A stretch of DNA of 64,000 bases from Myxococcales bacterium UBA1660 (GTDB lineage: Bacteria; Myxococcota_A; Polyangia; Polyangiales; Houyiibacteriaceae): positions 103,795-167,794 of the forward strand of contig DCLA01000002.1 in NCBI GenBank assembly GCA_002320815.1, written 5' to 3'. The position numbers and the translations under genes are program-made. Of the stretch, positions 53,947-63,768 are shown piece by piece (positions within the stretch are counted from its first letter, which is position 1; every line of letters starts with the position of its first letter). The notes beneath the pieces are model-generated. The model saw nothing but the letters and a program-made list of their open reading frames with translations, was not told the DNA's origin and searched no databases.

Positions 53947-55251
53947 ATGAGCGGGGCAGAGATGAGCAGCGCCGCCCCAGAGGTGCGGCCCGGGATGGTC
54001 CGGGACGAGCCCGCCAACGTCAGCGGAGAGCGCGCGGTCGCCGAAGGCACCGTGCGGGCTCCCGGGAAGGCCAAGGTCAGCCGCTGGTTGGCGCTGGACC
54101 TCTTCCGCTTCATGGCCGTGGTCCTGATGGTCCAGGGCCACGTGTTCTTCGAGGTCCTCTCGAACACGGTGCGCGAGCAGGGGTGGTACGGCTGGCACAA
54201 ATACGTGCACGGCTTCACCGCGCCCATCTTCCTCTTCTCCTCCGGGCTGGCCTTCGGGATCACCACGCTGGGCCGATGGAAGGAGCACGCCACCCCGGGC
54301 AAGGCGGTGGCCAAGCGCTTCGAGCGCTACGCCATCCTCGTCGGCCTGGGCTACGTGATCCACCTGCCGGTGATCGCGCTGAGCTGGGTGCTCGAGCTCC
54401 CCCCGGAGCGACTCGCGGGGCTCACGCGGATCGACGCGCTGCAGCACATCGGGGTGGTGCTGGCGATGTGCGAGGCGATGGTCCTCGTGCTGCGGCACAA
54501 GGGGCCCTACCTGGCCTTCGTCGGCGTGGCGCTCGTCGCCGCCGTGTTCAGCGCGCCCTGGGTGTGGAACTGGGACGTGAGCGCGCTGCCGATCCCCCTC
54601 GCGGCCTACGTCAACGACCACACCACCAGCATCTTCCCCATCGTTCCCTGGTGCGGCTTCATCCTCTCCGGCGTGCTCGCCGCGCGCTTCGTCGAACATC
54701 GGCGGGGCAAGGTGAGCCCCGACCTCCGGGAGCTGGCGGTGCCCATCGCGGCCATCGGCATGGCGCTCCTCGCCATCGGGATCCTCGGGCGGGAGAACTG
54801 GGACCCCTTCCCGGAGCACAATTTCTGGAAGACGAGCCCGTGGTTCTTCTTCATCCGCGCCGGCTGGATCTTCATCGTCCTGGCGATCCTCTGCGCCATC
54901 GACGTGGCCATCGCCCGCGCGCGCCGGAAGCGCGCGGAGCGGACCGGCGTGGCCCACGCCCGGGACGGCCGGGTCCTCCGCTTCATCCAGATCGTCGGCA
55001 CGCAGACCCTGGTGATCTACGTGGCCCATCTCTTCCTGATCTACGGCATCGGGCCGCTGCCGGGCGCCAAGAGCTTCTGGCACCGGACGCTGGGGCTCGG
55101 CGGGAGCCTGGCGGTGGTCTCGGTCTTCTTCGTGCTCATGGCCGCGCTGGCCTGGGCCTGGGGGTGGACCAAGAAGAACCACCTGAAGACCTTCGACCGG
55201 GTCCGCTACGCGATCACCGCGCTCATCGTGATCGCCTTCCTCGTCCGCTAG
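53947..55251 (+). CDS. DUF1624/heparan-alpha-glucosaminide acetyltransferase-like membrane protein
   Basis: A 434-residue polytopic membrane protein with about ten helices after a 45-residue hydrophilic N-terminus. The opening RWLALDLFRFMAVVLMVQGH carries the conserved Asp, Arg and His of the DUF1624/acyltransferase-3-like clan. HGFTAPIFLFSSGLAFG and FPIVPWCGFILSGV are further family features. Relatives move acyl groups onto sugars or lipids in the membrane. Its 3' end overlaps the convergent hrpB gene by 29 bases. ATG at 53947; ATG 53962 is possible. Confidence 0.82.
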   Translation: MSGAEMSSAAPEVRPGMVRDEPANVSGERAVAEGTVRAPGKAKVSRWLALDLFRFMAVVLMVQGHVFFEVLSNTVREQGWYGWHKYVHGFTAPIFLFSSGLAFGITTLGRWKEHATPGKAVAKRFERYAILVGLGYVIHLPVIALSWVLELPPERLAGLTRIDALQHIGVVLAMCEAMVLVLRHKGPYLAFVGVALVAAVFSAPWVWNWDVSALPIPLAAYVNDHTTSIFPIVPWCGFILSGVLAARFVEHRRGKVSPDLRELAVPIAAIGMALLAIGILGRENWDPFPEHNFWKTSPWFFFIRAGWIFIVLAILCAIDVAIARARRKRAERTGVAHARDGRVLRFIQIVGTQTLVIYVAHLFLIYGIGPLPGAKSFWHRTLGLGGSLAVVSVFFVLMAALAWAWGWTKKNHLKTFDRVRYAITALIVIAFLVR

Positions 55252-57754
55252 GCTTCGGCGGCTCGGCGTGGGCCGGGTCTTCGGGCCAGGCGTGGCGCGA
55301 GTACCGCCGCATCAGTGCGCGCCGCTGCTCCTGGTAGGCGCGCTCCCAGAAGCCCCGCAGGTCGGTGGTGACCTGCACCGCGCGCCGGTTGGGCGCCAGC
55401 AGGTGGAGCACCAGGGGAACCCGGCCGTCGGCGACGCGCGGCCCGTCCTCCATGCCGAAGAAGTCCTGGAGTCGCGAGGCGATCCAGGGCGGCCGGTCAG
55501 CTTCGTAGCTCACCGGCACCCGCTTGCGACCGGGGAGGGACACCGCCTCGGGGGCCAGGCGGTCCAGGGTGGGGCGGTGCTCGTGGCCGAGGTGATTCCA
55601 CAGCGCGTCGGTCAGCGAGGCGCGGCGGAGGTCCTCCAGCGAGCGTGAGACCAGGCAGAGGTCCCGGAGCGCCTGGTCGACCAACGCGTCGTCCACCGCG
55701 GGTAGCTCCAGCCCGTGGGTGCCGGCGAAGCGCACCCGCTGCCGGAGGGCTTCCAGGGTGTCGAGGTCGAAGAAGTTGGCCAGGTCCCGGGCGCGCGCAG
55801 CGGCAGCGAGAGCCTCGGCGGCGCCCTCGCCGGAGACGTCGTGGCTCAGGCTCTCGTCGAGGACGATGGCGCCGTAGGTGAGCGCGCGGCGGCGCACCAC
55901 GGTGCCCGTGCTCTCGTCGAAGCGGTGCTCTTCGATCTCCCGGAGGAGCTCGTCGCTGCCCACCTCCAGCAGGTGCTCGGCGTCGATCTCCGCGGCGGAG
56001 CGCACGAAGACCCGCCGGCCCCGACCCCGCTCGGAGCTGTCGGTGGCGTCGACGGCGACCAGGAGCCGCCCGTGCCGAACCACGCTCCCGTCCGCCAGGA
56101 TGGCGCCGCCGCCATCCTGGAAGCGGAGCTGGTCGGAGCCGACCGCGCGCCGCTCGGCGACCCGGTCGGGGAAGCCGGCGAGGAGGCTGAGCCGCAGGTC
56201 CTCGTCCTGGTCGACCAGCGGCGGCGGGTTCTCGCGGCTCACCCGCGCGCTGCGTTGGAGCTGTCGCGCGGCCCGGCGGACCATCGCCAGGGCGCCCACG
56301 TCGAAGCCCCGGGCGCGGAGTTCGCGGTCGGTGAGCCGCTCCTCCTCGGCGCGCTCGATGGCGTCCAGCTCGGCCAGCACGTCGGCGCTGGCCACGTCCT
56401 CGAAGCGGACCTGCCGGGTGGGCGAGCGTTCGGCGATCAGCGCGGCGACCCACGCGGCTCGGGCGCCGCAGCCGCGCGCCTCGCCTTCGGCGACGACCCG
56501 GGCCAGCCGCGGGTGCGTGGGGAGCGCCAGCATCGCGCGCCCGGTCTCGGTGGGACGGTCCTCGGCGTCCAGGGCGCCCAGCCGGCGAAGCAGCTGCGTC
56601 GCGGCCGAGCGCGCCGCGGCGGGCGGCGCATCCAGGAAGGGGAAGGTCGCCGGGTCCTCCCCGCGGCAGCGGAGGAAGAGGACCAGCTCGGCGAGGTCCG
56701 CGCGCAGGATCTCCGGGGCCTGGCGCGGGCGCCGGGCGCGGTAGTCGGTCTCGTCGAAGAGCCGGAGGCATCGGCCGGCGCGGACGCGACCCGCGCGGCC
56801 GGCGCGCTGGTCCGCGGACGCCTGGGAGACCCGCTGGACCGTGAGCCGCGGGAGGCCGGTGAAGGGCGAGAAGTCGGGCTCCCGGGCCAGGCCGGAGTCC
56901 ACCACCGTGGTCACGCCGGGCAGGGTCAGGGAGCTCTCGGCGACGTTGGTGGAGAGGATGATCCGGGGCTGGGCCGCCGGGCGCACCACCCGATCCTGGG
57001 CCTCCACCGGCATGCTGCCGTGGAGCTGCACCACCTCGACGCCGGCCTGCCGCGCGCGGCCGCGGAGGGCGGCGTCGGCGCGGCCGATCTCGCGCGCGCC
57101 GGGGAGGAAGACCAGGACGTCGCCGTCGAGACCCTCGCGGAGCAGGGGGCCCAGGGCGCTGGCGACATGTCGCTCCAGGGGCTCGTCCTTGGGGCGGAGA
57201 TGTTCGATGGTCACCGGGTGCTGCCGCCCGGGGACCTGGAAGGTCTCGGCGGCCAGGTAGGCGGCGAGGGGCCGGGCGTCCAGGGTCGCGCTCATCGCCA
57301 GGGCGCGGAGGTCCGGCCGGCGCTTCCGGAGCCGCTGGACCATCGCCAGGGCGATGTCGGTGTCCAGGTGGCGCTCGTGGACCTCGTCGAAGATCACCGC
57401 GTCCACGCCGCGGAGCTCGGGATCGTCGACCAGCCGCCGCACGAAGACGCCCTCGGTCACGAAGATCAGGCGCGTGGCCTTCGACGTCCGGTTCTCGAAG
57501 CGGACTCGATAGCCCACCTCGTCTCCCACGCTCTGCCCCCGCTCCGTGGCACAGCGCCGCGCGGCGAGCCGCGCGGCCATCCGCCGCGGCTCCAGCACCA
57601 AGACCGTCCCCGCCACCGAGTCCAGCACCAGCGGCGGCACCCGGCTCGTCTTTCCCGCCCCCGGCTCCGCCACCACCACCGCCGCCCCCCGGGCGTCCAG
57701 GGCCGCCCGGATGGCGGGCAGATGGGCATCGATCGGCAGCGACTCCACCCCCAC
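55223..57754 (-). CDS. hrpB: ATP-dependent helicase HrpB
   Basis: An 843-residue DEAH-type helicase. Walker A is AEPGAGKTSRVP (K35), the Walker B box is FDEVHERHLD, SAT is in AMSATLDARP, and motif VI is DQRAGRAGRVRAGRC. The HrpB-specific C-terminal region follows, with the QDFFGMEDGPRVADGRVPLVL block typical of the family. Full length is normal (about 820-850). GTG start at 57754. Its role in RNA metabolism is poorly defined in bacteria. Confidence 0.95.
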   Translation of the reverse strand: MGVESLPIDAHLPAIRAALDARGAAVVVAEPGAGKTSRVPPLVLDSVAGTVLVLEPRRMAARLAARRCATERGQSVGDEVGYRVRFENRTSKATRLIFVTEGVFVRRLVDDPELRGVDAVIFDEVHERHLDTDIALAMVQRLRKRRPDLRALAMSATLDARPLAAYLAAETFQVPGRQHPVTIEHLRPKDEPLERHVASALGPLLREGLDGDVLVFLPGAREIGRADAALRGRARQAGVEVVQLHGSMPVEAQDRVVRPAAQPRIILSTNVAESSLTLPGVTTVVDSGLAREPDFSPFTGLPRLTVQRVSQASADQRAGRAGRVRAGRCLRLFDETDYRARRPRQAPEILRADLAELVLFLRCRGEDPATFPFLDAPPAAARSAATQLLRRLGALDAEDRPTETGRAMLALPTHPRLARVVAEGEARGCGARAAWVAALIAERSPTRQVRFEDVASADVLAELDAIERAEEERLTDRELRARGFDVGALAMVRRAARQLQRSARVSRENPPPLVDQDEDLRLSLLAGFPDRVAERRAVGSDQLRFQDGGGAILADGSVVRHGRLLVAVDATDSSERGRGRRVFVRSAAEIDAEHLLEVGSDELLREIEEHRFDESTGTVVRRRALTYGAIVLDESLSHDVSGEGAAEALAAAARARDLANFFDLDTLEALRQRVRFAGTHGLELPAVDDALVDQALRDLCLVSRSLEDLRRASLTDALWNHLGHEHRPTLDRLAPEAVSLPGRKRVPVSYEADRPPWIASRLQDFFGMEDGPRVADGRVPLVLHLLAPNRRAVQVTTDLRGFWERAYQEQRRALMRRYSRHAWPEDPAHAEPPKPSGRGRRSR

Positions 57755-57797
57755 TGTCTAGGACAGACCCGGGGACAGGTACACCCCGATTTCACCC
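57755..57797. repeat. Possible degenerate REP-like element
   Basis: This stretch contains GGACAG twice (57761 and 57773), a TGTC-TAG-GACA dyad and GGTACACCCCGATTTCACCCC. It resembles the GGGGACAG repeats that accompany RAYT transposases. No transposase gene is near, so it would be a decayed or passenger copy. Only a genome-wide repeat search could decide. Confidence 0.25.
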
Positions 57798-57865
57798 CGT
57801 CGTTTACGGGTGATTCCGATCCAACTCGACCAAGATCCTTCCGTCCTCGGCCGCGGACCCTCCGC

Positions 57866-58726
57866 TCACGCCGCCAGGTCGCGCTCCCGCCAGGCCCGCT
57901 CGGCGCCGAAGCCCAGCGCCTCCAGCCCGGGCACGATGGCCTCGCGCACCGTGTCGTAGAAGAGCTCGCGGGTGCTCGGGTTCTCGCAGACCCCCAGGCG
58001 CAGCCCTTGATCCCGGAGCCCGCTCGGCGGCCGCACATCGGGCACCTCCCGCATCTCCTCGCGCTCCAAATAGGCGAAGGCCACCCGGAGCCAGCGGTCG
58101 GTGCGCGCCCGAGCCGCGGCGTCCAGGTGCGGCGTCGCCTCCTGCGCGAAGGCCCAGCCGAAGCGCGCGTGGAGGCTCTCGTCGGCGCTGATCTGGGTGA
58201 TCACCGCCTTCACGAAGGGCTCCTCGGTCCGTTCGCGCTCCTCGGCGGTGAAGGCCACGGCGACCGTCTCGGCCAGGCAGCCCACGAACATCGCGTTGCG
58301 GAGGGCGCTCTCCAGGGGTCCGCAGCCCACGTGCTCGGGGAGCGGGGGGACCGCCAGGGATACCTCCGCCTGCGGGGTGCCACCCAGGGCCTCCACCACG
58401 CGCGCGCAGAGCGCGCCGTGGCGTAGCTCGTCCATGGCCATGCGCAGGAGCGTGGTCTTGAAGGGCACGGCGGCCCCGCAGGCCACGAGCTGCGGCAGCA
58501 TCGCGGAGAAGACCGTGGCCGAGTGGTGCTCGTTCACCATCCGCTGCCGCCAGACCCGTCGCGCGGCCTGGAGCGCCGCCGGGTCGTAGGCCTCGGTCGC
58601 CACCGTCGCGGGGAGATCCTCGGGCGCCGGGCCGCGGCGGAGGGCGGTGCGCAAGAGCCGCTGGTGCTCGGACACCAGGGGGCTCGCGCCGAGCTCGAAG
58701 TCCAGGGTCGCCTCGGCGAAGGTCAT
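57866..58726 (-). CDS. Ferritin-like di-iron domain protein
   Basis: A 286-residue helical protein without signal peptide. The four-helix ligand pattern of the ferritin-like superfamily is visible: E66 in MVNEHHSATVF, E100xxH103 in MDELRHGALC, E153 in LAETVAVAF and E183xxH186 in ADESLHARFGW. That is the full set for a di-iron or mixed-metal site. Such proteins can be oxidases, hydroxylases or peroxide scavengers. The ATG overlaps the stop of the cysteine-rich lipoprotein gene upstream. The C-terminal 60 residues have no recognised domain. Confidence 0.8.
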   Translation of the reverse strand: MTFAEATLDFELGASPLVSEHQRLLRTALRRGPAPEDLPATVATEAYDPAALQAARRVWRQRMVNEHHSATVFSAMLPQLVACGAAVPFKTTLLRMAMDELRHGALCARVVEALGGTPQAEVSLAVPPLPEHVGCGPLESALRNAMFVGCLAETVAVAFTAEERERTEEPFVKAVITQISADESLHARFGWAFAQEATPHLDAAARARTDRWLRVAFAYLEREEMREVPDVRPPSGLRDQGLRLGVCENPSTRELFYDTVREAIVPGLEALGFGAERAWRERDLAA

Positions 58727-59094
58727 CCGAGGCGCTCCCGGCTCGCGGGCACCGCTCCCACGGCGGGCGGGAGATAGGGCCCCCAGGCGCAGCAGCCCCA
58801 GTCGCAGTTCCACTCCAGCTCGTCGCAGCAGGCGTTCCAGTCCTCCTCGGCGAAGCAGTCGCGGCCGGCGTCGGCCATCGTGGGCGTCCCGGCGTCCAGC
58901 GGACCCAAATCCGGCGGCCCGGCGTCGACCGGGAGGGGCGCCGCGCCGTCGGCCACCGCGACGGCCGCGTCGGCGGGCTCCGGGGGCGTCACCGCGTGAC
59001 TCGCGCTGCAGCCCGCGAGGGCCAGGCCCAGGGTGGCCACGCGGGCGGCGCGGAGCGCCCGGCGACGGGCGGGGGTTCGTTCGTCTTCGCTCAT
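58723..59094 (-). CDS. Cysteine-rich small lipoprotein paired with the ferritin-like protein
   Basis: A 123-residue protein with an Arg-rich n-region (PARRRALRAARVATLG) and a lipobox LALAGC (C29); the double Arg hints at possible Tat export. A Pro/Ala/Asp linker (30-78) follows. The C-terminal knot has six cysteines: C80, C89, C90, C97, C101 and C102, with four Trp among them (DWNACCDELEWNCDWGCCAW). A strong AGGAGG ribosome-binding site precedes the ATG. The close coupling suggests that it is partner or substrate of the ferritin-like protein (inference). Confidence 0.72.
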   Translation of the reverse strand: MSEDERTPARRRALRAARVATLGLALAGCSASHAVTPPEPADAAVAVADGAAPLPVDAGPPDLGPLDAGTPTMADAGRDCFAEEDWNACCDELEWNCDWGCCAWGPYLPPAVGAVPASRERLG

Positions 59095-59166
59095 GGAATC
59101 CTCCTGTGTCGAGGATCAGGATGGCGAACCCCGGGTCATAGGACCCGTTCATTGTGAGAATGCTTC

Positions 59167-59185
59167 GCATAGCCAGCGGCTATGC
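59167..59185. promoter_or_regulatory. LysR-type dyad upstream of the Cys-rich lipoprotein gene
   Basis: GCATAGCC (59167-59174) and GGCTATGC (59178-59185) form a perfect dyad with spacer AGC. It contains ATA...TAT and a T-N11-A pattern (T at 59170, A at 59182), the classical LysR operator. It lies about 82 bases before the ATG at 59094 and 7 bases after the LysR stop at 59192. A terminator for that gene is the alternative. Confidence 0.5.
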
Positions 59186-59191
59186 TGAGGA

Positions 59192-60097
59192 TCAGGGATC
59201 CCGTTCCGCCAGCGCGGCGCCCTGGTCGCGAATGGCCGAACGGAGGGCCTCGAGCGCGGCCGTCGAGGGCGAGTCCGCCCGCCAGACCAGCGCGACCTGG
59301 TCGTCGTAGCGGGGAAGGTCGAGCGCCTGCAGACGTCCCCGGGGCACCCCATGGGACGCGACTCGCCAGGGCAGGATTCCCACCCCGGTGCCGTCGAGGA
59401 CCAGGCTCTTCACCAGCGCCATGCTGGAGCACGCGATCATCCGCCGCGGCTCGGTGCCCGCCCGCCGGAGCTCGTCCACCAGGTGTCCGGTCTGCCGGAT
59501 CGCCGGGACGTGCAGCAGCGGCAGCGTGGCCACCGTCTCGGCGGGGTCGGAGAGCCCTCGCGCGACCTTGGCGGTGGCCACGAAGACCACCTGGTCGGCG
59601 AAGAGCGGCTGGACCACCGTGTCCGGGTGCCGGCCCGGGTTGACCACCAGACCGAGGTCGATCTCCCGGGCCACGATGGCCTCCTCCACCTGCACGCTGT
59701 TGGCGTTGTAGAGGGTGAGCTCGACCGCGGGATGCCGGGACAGGAAGGGGCCCATGAACCCCGGGAGGAAGTAGGTCCCCAGGCTCTCGTGGCAGCCCAA
59801 GCGGTACCGGCCGCGGGGCTCGCTGTGGAGCGCGGCGATCTCGTCGGCGGCCGCGAGGAGCGCGCCCCGGGCCTGCCGGGTGCGCTCCAGTAGGATGGCG
59901 CCGGCCCGGGTGACCTCGATGCCGCGCGCGTGCCGGTGGAGCAGGGCGGTCCCCAGCCGCTCCTCGAGTTTGCGCACCGCGACCGAGAGCGAGGGCTGAC
60001 TCACGTGCTGGGCCTTGGCCGCGGCGGTGAAGGAGCCGTGCTCCACCACGGCGAGGAAGTGGCCCAGCGCCGACTCTAGGCTGAGGTCGTCGGTCAT
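59192..60097 (-). CDS. LysR-family transcriptional regulator
   Basis: A 301-residue regulator from the ATG at 60097. The HTH is FLAVVEHGSFTAAAKAQHVS followed by QPSLSVAVRKLEERLG. The effector domain has YRLGCHESLGTYFLPGF, VEEAIVAREIDLGLVVNPG and a DGTGVGILPWRV strand. The downstream neighbour on the same strand is the Cys-rich lipoprotein/ferritin-like pair, with a LysR-type dyad between. That makes a local control link plausible. Inducer unknown. Confidence 0.93.
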   Translation of the reverse strand: MTDDLSLESALGHFLAVVEHGSFTAAAKAQHVSQPSLSVAVRKLEERLGTALLHRHARGIEVTRAGAILLERTRQARGALLAAADEIAALHSEPRGRYRLGCHESLGTYFLPGFMGPFLSRHPAVELTLYNANSVQVEEAIVAREIDLGLVVNPGRHPDTVVQPLFADQVVFVATAKVARGLSDPAETVATLPLLHVPAIRQTGHLVDELRRAGTEPRRMIACSSMALVKSLVLDGTGVGILPWRVASHGVPRGRLQALDLPRYDDQVALVWRADSPSTAALEALRSAIRDQGAALAERDP

Positions 60098-60128
60098 CCG
60101 CGGGCAGCATACGTGGGGGACCCGCAAC

Positions 60129-60164
60129 GACGAAGGCCCGATGCGTGCGCACCGGGCCTTCGTC
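60129..60164 (-). terminator. Strong hairpin after ettA
   Basis: GACGAAGGCCCG (60129-60140) and CGGGCCTTCGTC (60153-60164) are perfect 12-base complements. The hairpin lies 19 bases downstream of the minus-strand stop at 60183 and before the LysR start. Confidence 0.75.
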
Positions 60165-60182
60165 CGTGGACTCCGCGAGCGC

Positions 60183-61859
<1,677 letters not shown>

Positions 61860-62038
61860 GTGATCTCGTCGGGCGCGCGGCCCGTGGCCGCACCCTTGCC
61901 ATGCCGGGGCCCCGCGACGCAAGGCCGGCCGAGGGGGCAGCGAGCGCTTCCGGGAAATGGGGTGCGCCCGGCCCCCGTTCTGGGGGACCCTCGGGGCCTT
62001 CCGGGTGCGTCTCGCGTGCCCCAGACGAAAGTGTTCCC

Positions 62039-62626
62039 ATGAGCTTCTCCAACCCCCGCAACGCCCTCTTCGTGATCCTCGCCCTCGCCGGCTGCGCCGG
62101 CTACGCCAGCGTCGAGCGCTCCGAGTCCCACGCGGACGGGCCGACGACGACGACGACCACCGCGCAGGAAGGCGGCGAGGATCGCTCCGTGGTGGTGGTG
62201 GAAGAGCCGGCGGGCACACCGCCGCCTCCCGGTGACCGGCCCGCCCAGCCGCCCATCCAGTGCGCGGGGCAGGAGCACATCACCCTGAGCGGTGTGGTCA
62301 TCGACAACCCGGCGGGCCCGGCCGTCCGCGCGAGCGGCCAGTGCGTGGTCGAGCTCAGCGACGTGACCCTCAGCGGCAGCGACTTCGGCATCGACGCCAC
62401 CGGCAACGCCCGGGTGGTGGTCTCCGGGGGGCGCGTCACCGGCGGCGAGGCCGCGGTGGTCTCGACCGGCAACGCGACCGTCGAGCTCCCGGGTACCGAG
62501 GTCGTGGGCGAGGTCCGGGTCCAGGGCGGCGGCACCTCGCCGAACGCCGGCGCGTCGGCCATGGGCATGAGCGCAGCCACGGCCTCCCCGATGGGGATGG
62601 CCGCGTCCATGGGCATGGGGGGCTGA
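62039..62626 (+). CDS. Lipoprotein with beta-helix-like core and Met-rich tail
   Basis: A 195-residue protein from the ATG at 62039. The lipobox ILALAGCAG is followed by a Thr run and acidic/Pro linker. Residues 75-170 have repeating strand-turn units (ITLSGVVIDNP, VELSDVTLSG, ARVVVSGGRVTGG, ATVELPGTEVVG), as in short right-handed beta-helices. The last 24 residues carry MGM/PMGM motifs with about eight Met, a possible soft-metal (copper) binding tail. M48 peptidase gene follows after 5 bases. Confidence 0.7.
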   Translation: MSFSNPRNALFVILALAGCAGYASVERSESHADGPTTTTTTAQEGGEDRSVVVVEEPAGTPPPPGDRPAQPPIQCAGQEHITLSGVVIDNPAGPAVRASGQCVVELSDVTLSGSDFGIDATGNARVVVSGGRVTGGEAAVVSTGNATVELPGTEVVGEVRVQGGGTSPNAGASAMGMSAATASPMGMAASMGMGG

Positions 62627-62631
62627 GCGCC

Positions 62632-63735
62632 GTGTACCCCGCCTCGGTCACGTTCCCCGAAGGGGGCCTCCCGGCCTGGGCCGAGGTGGGGGTGGAGCCC
62701 GAAGGGCTCCGGATCGTTCTGAAGGACGGCCGGGAGAACCGCCTGCCCTTCGCCGAGATGGTCGCGGAGATCGGGGGCATGGACGCCAACGTGATCCTCT
62801 GCCGCTCGCGGACCGAGGGCTTCGCCGTGCAGTGCAGCGCGCCGGGGTTCGCCGACGAGCTGCGCGCCCACGGCGGGGAGAGCCTCCGGGAAGCCTTTGC
62901 CGCCATGGACCGGAAGGTGGGCTCCCACCGGCGCGCTCGCCTCGCCGGCGGCGTCGTGGCGGCTCTCCTGGTCCTGGGCGCGGTCCTCCTCTTCTGGTTC
63001 ACGCCGCAGATCCTGGCGGCGAGCGCGACCGGTCTGCCGATGGCGGTCGACGAGACCCTGGGCGACGCGGCGATGGACGACCTGGAGCCGACCCTCGGGC
63101 CCCGGATCACCGACCCGGTGGTGCAGGGCTACCTGGACCAGGTCATCGCTCGGCTGCGTCCCCACGCCTCGGAGCCCGACGTCGACTTCCGCATCCGGGC
63201 GGTGGACTCGGAGGAGGTGAACGCCTTCGCGCTCCCCGGCGGGCAGATGGTGGTCATGGGCGGGCTCCTCGAAGCCGCCGAGGGTCCCGAGGAGGTCGCC
63301 GGCGTGTTGGCCCACGAGATGGCCCACGTGACCGAGCGGCATGGCCTGAAGGGGGCCGCCCATGGCGCGGGGCGCTGGCTCGCGCTCTCCCTGCTCATCG
63401 GCGACGACTCGGCCTGGGTCGCCCTCGCGGGGCAGGCCGCGGACGTGGCCAGCGGGAGCGCCTACAGCCGGGAGCAAGAGGCCGCGGCGGACGCGGAGGG
63501 GGCTCGGTTGATGGCCGCCGCTGGGCTCGACCCCACGGCCCTGGCGCGCTTCTTCGAGCGGCTGAAGCAAGAGCCGGGCAGCGAGCTCACCGGGATGGCC
63601 AGCTGGATCAGCTCGCATCCCGAGCACGACGAGCGTATCGCGCACGTGCGGGAGCTGGCCGCGACCCTCCCGACCGCGCCGCATCGACCCCTGAACGTCG
63701 ACTGGGCCGCGGTGCGAGCAGCCGCGGCCCAGTGA
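62632..63735 (+). CDS. Membrane-anchored M48-family zinc metalloprotease
   Basis: A 367-residue protein starting at GTG 62632. A 95-residue N-terminal domain (with two Cys) precedes one membrane helix (about 106-125, LAGGVVAALLVLGAVLLFWF). The M48 domain has the zinc motif VLAHEMAHVTERHG, the preceding NAFALPGGQMVVMGGLL strand and the third ligand in SREQEAAADAEG. It ends SSHPEHDERIAHV, typical of the BepA/LoiP type. Probable envelope quality-control protease; the N-terminal soluble domain before the helix is unusual. Confidence 0.9.
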   Translation: MYPASVTFPEGGLPAWAEVGVEPEGLRIVLKDGRENRLPFAEMVAEIGGMDANVILCRSRTEGFAVQCSAPGFADELRAHGGESLREAFAAMDRKVGSHRRARLAGGVVAALLVLGAVLLFWFTPQILAASATGLPMAVDETLGDAAMDDLEPTLGPRITDPVVQGYLDQVIARLRPHASEPDVDFRIRAVDSEEVNAFALPGGQMVVMGGLLEAAEGPEEVAGVLAHEMAHVTERHGLKGAAHGAGRWLALSLLIGDDSAWVALAGQAADVASGSAYSREQEAAADAEGARLMAAAGLDPTALARFFERLKQEPGSELTGMASWISSHPEHDERIAHVRELAATLPTAPHRPLNVDWAAVRAAAAQ

Positions 63736-63742
63736 GGGCGAT

Positions 63743-63766
63743 CGAGCGGGCCCGAGGGCCCGTTCG
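63743..63766. terminator. Bidirectional hairpin between M48 and FKBP genes
   Basis: CGAGCGGGCC (63743-63752) pairs with GGCCCGTTCG (63757-63766), including one G-U, around a CGAG loop. It lies between the convergent ends at 63735 and 63769. Confidence 0.65.
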
Positions 63767-63768
63767 CT

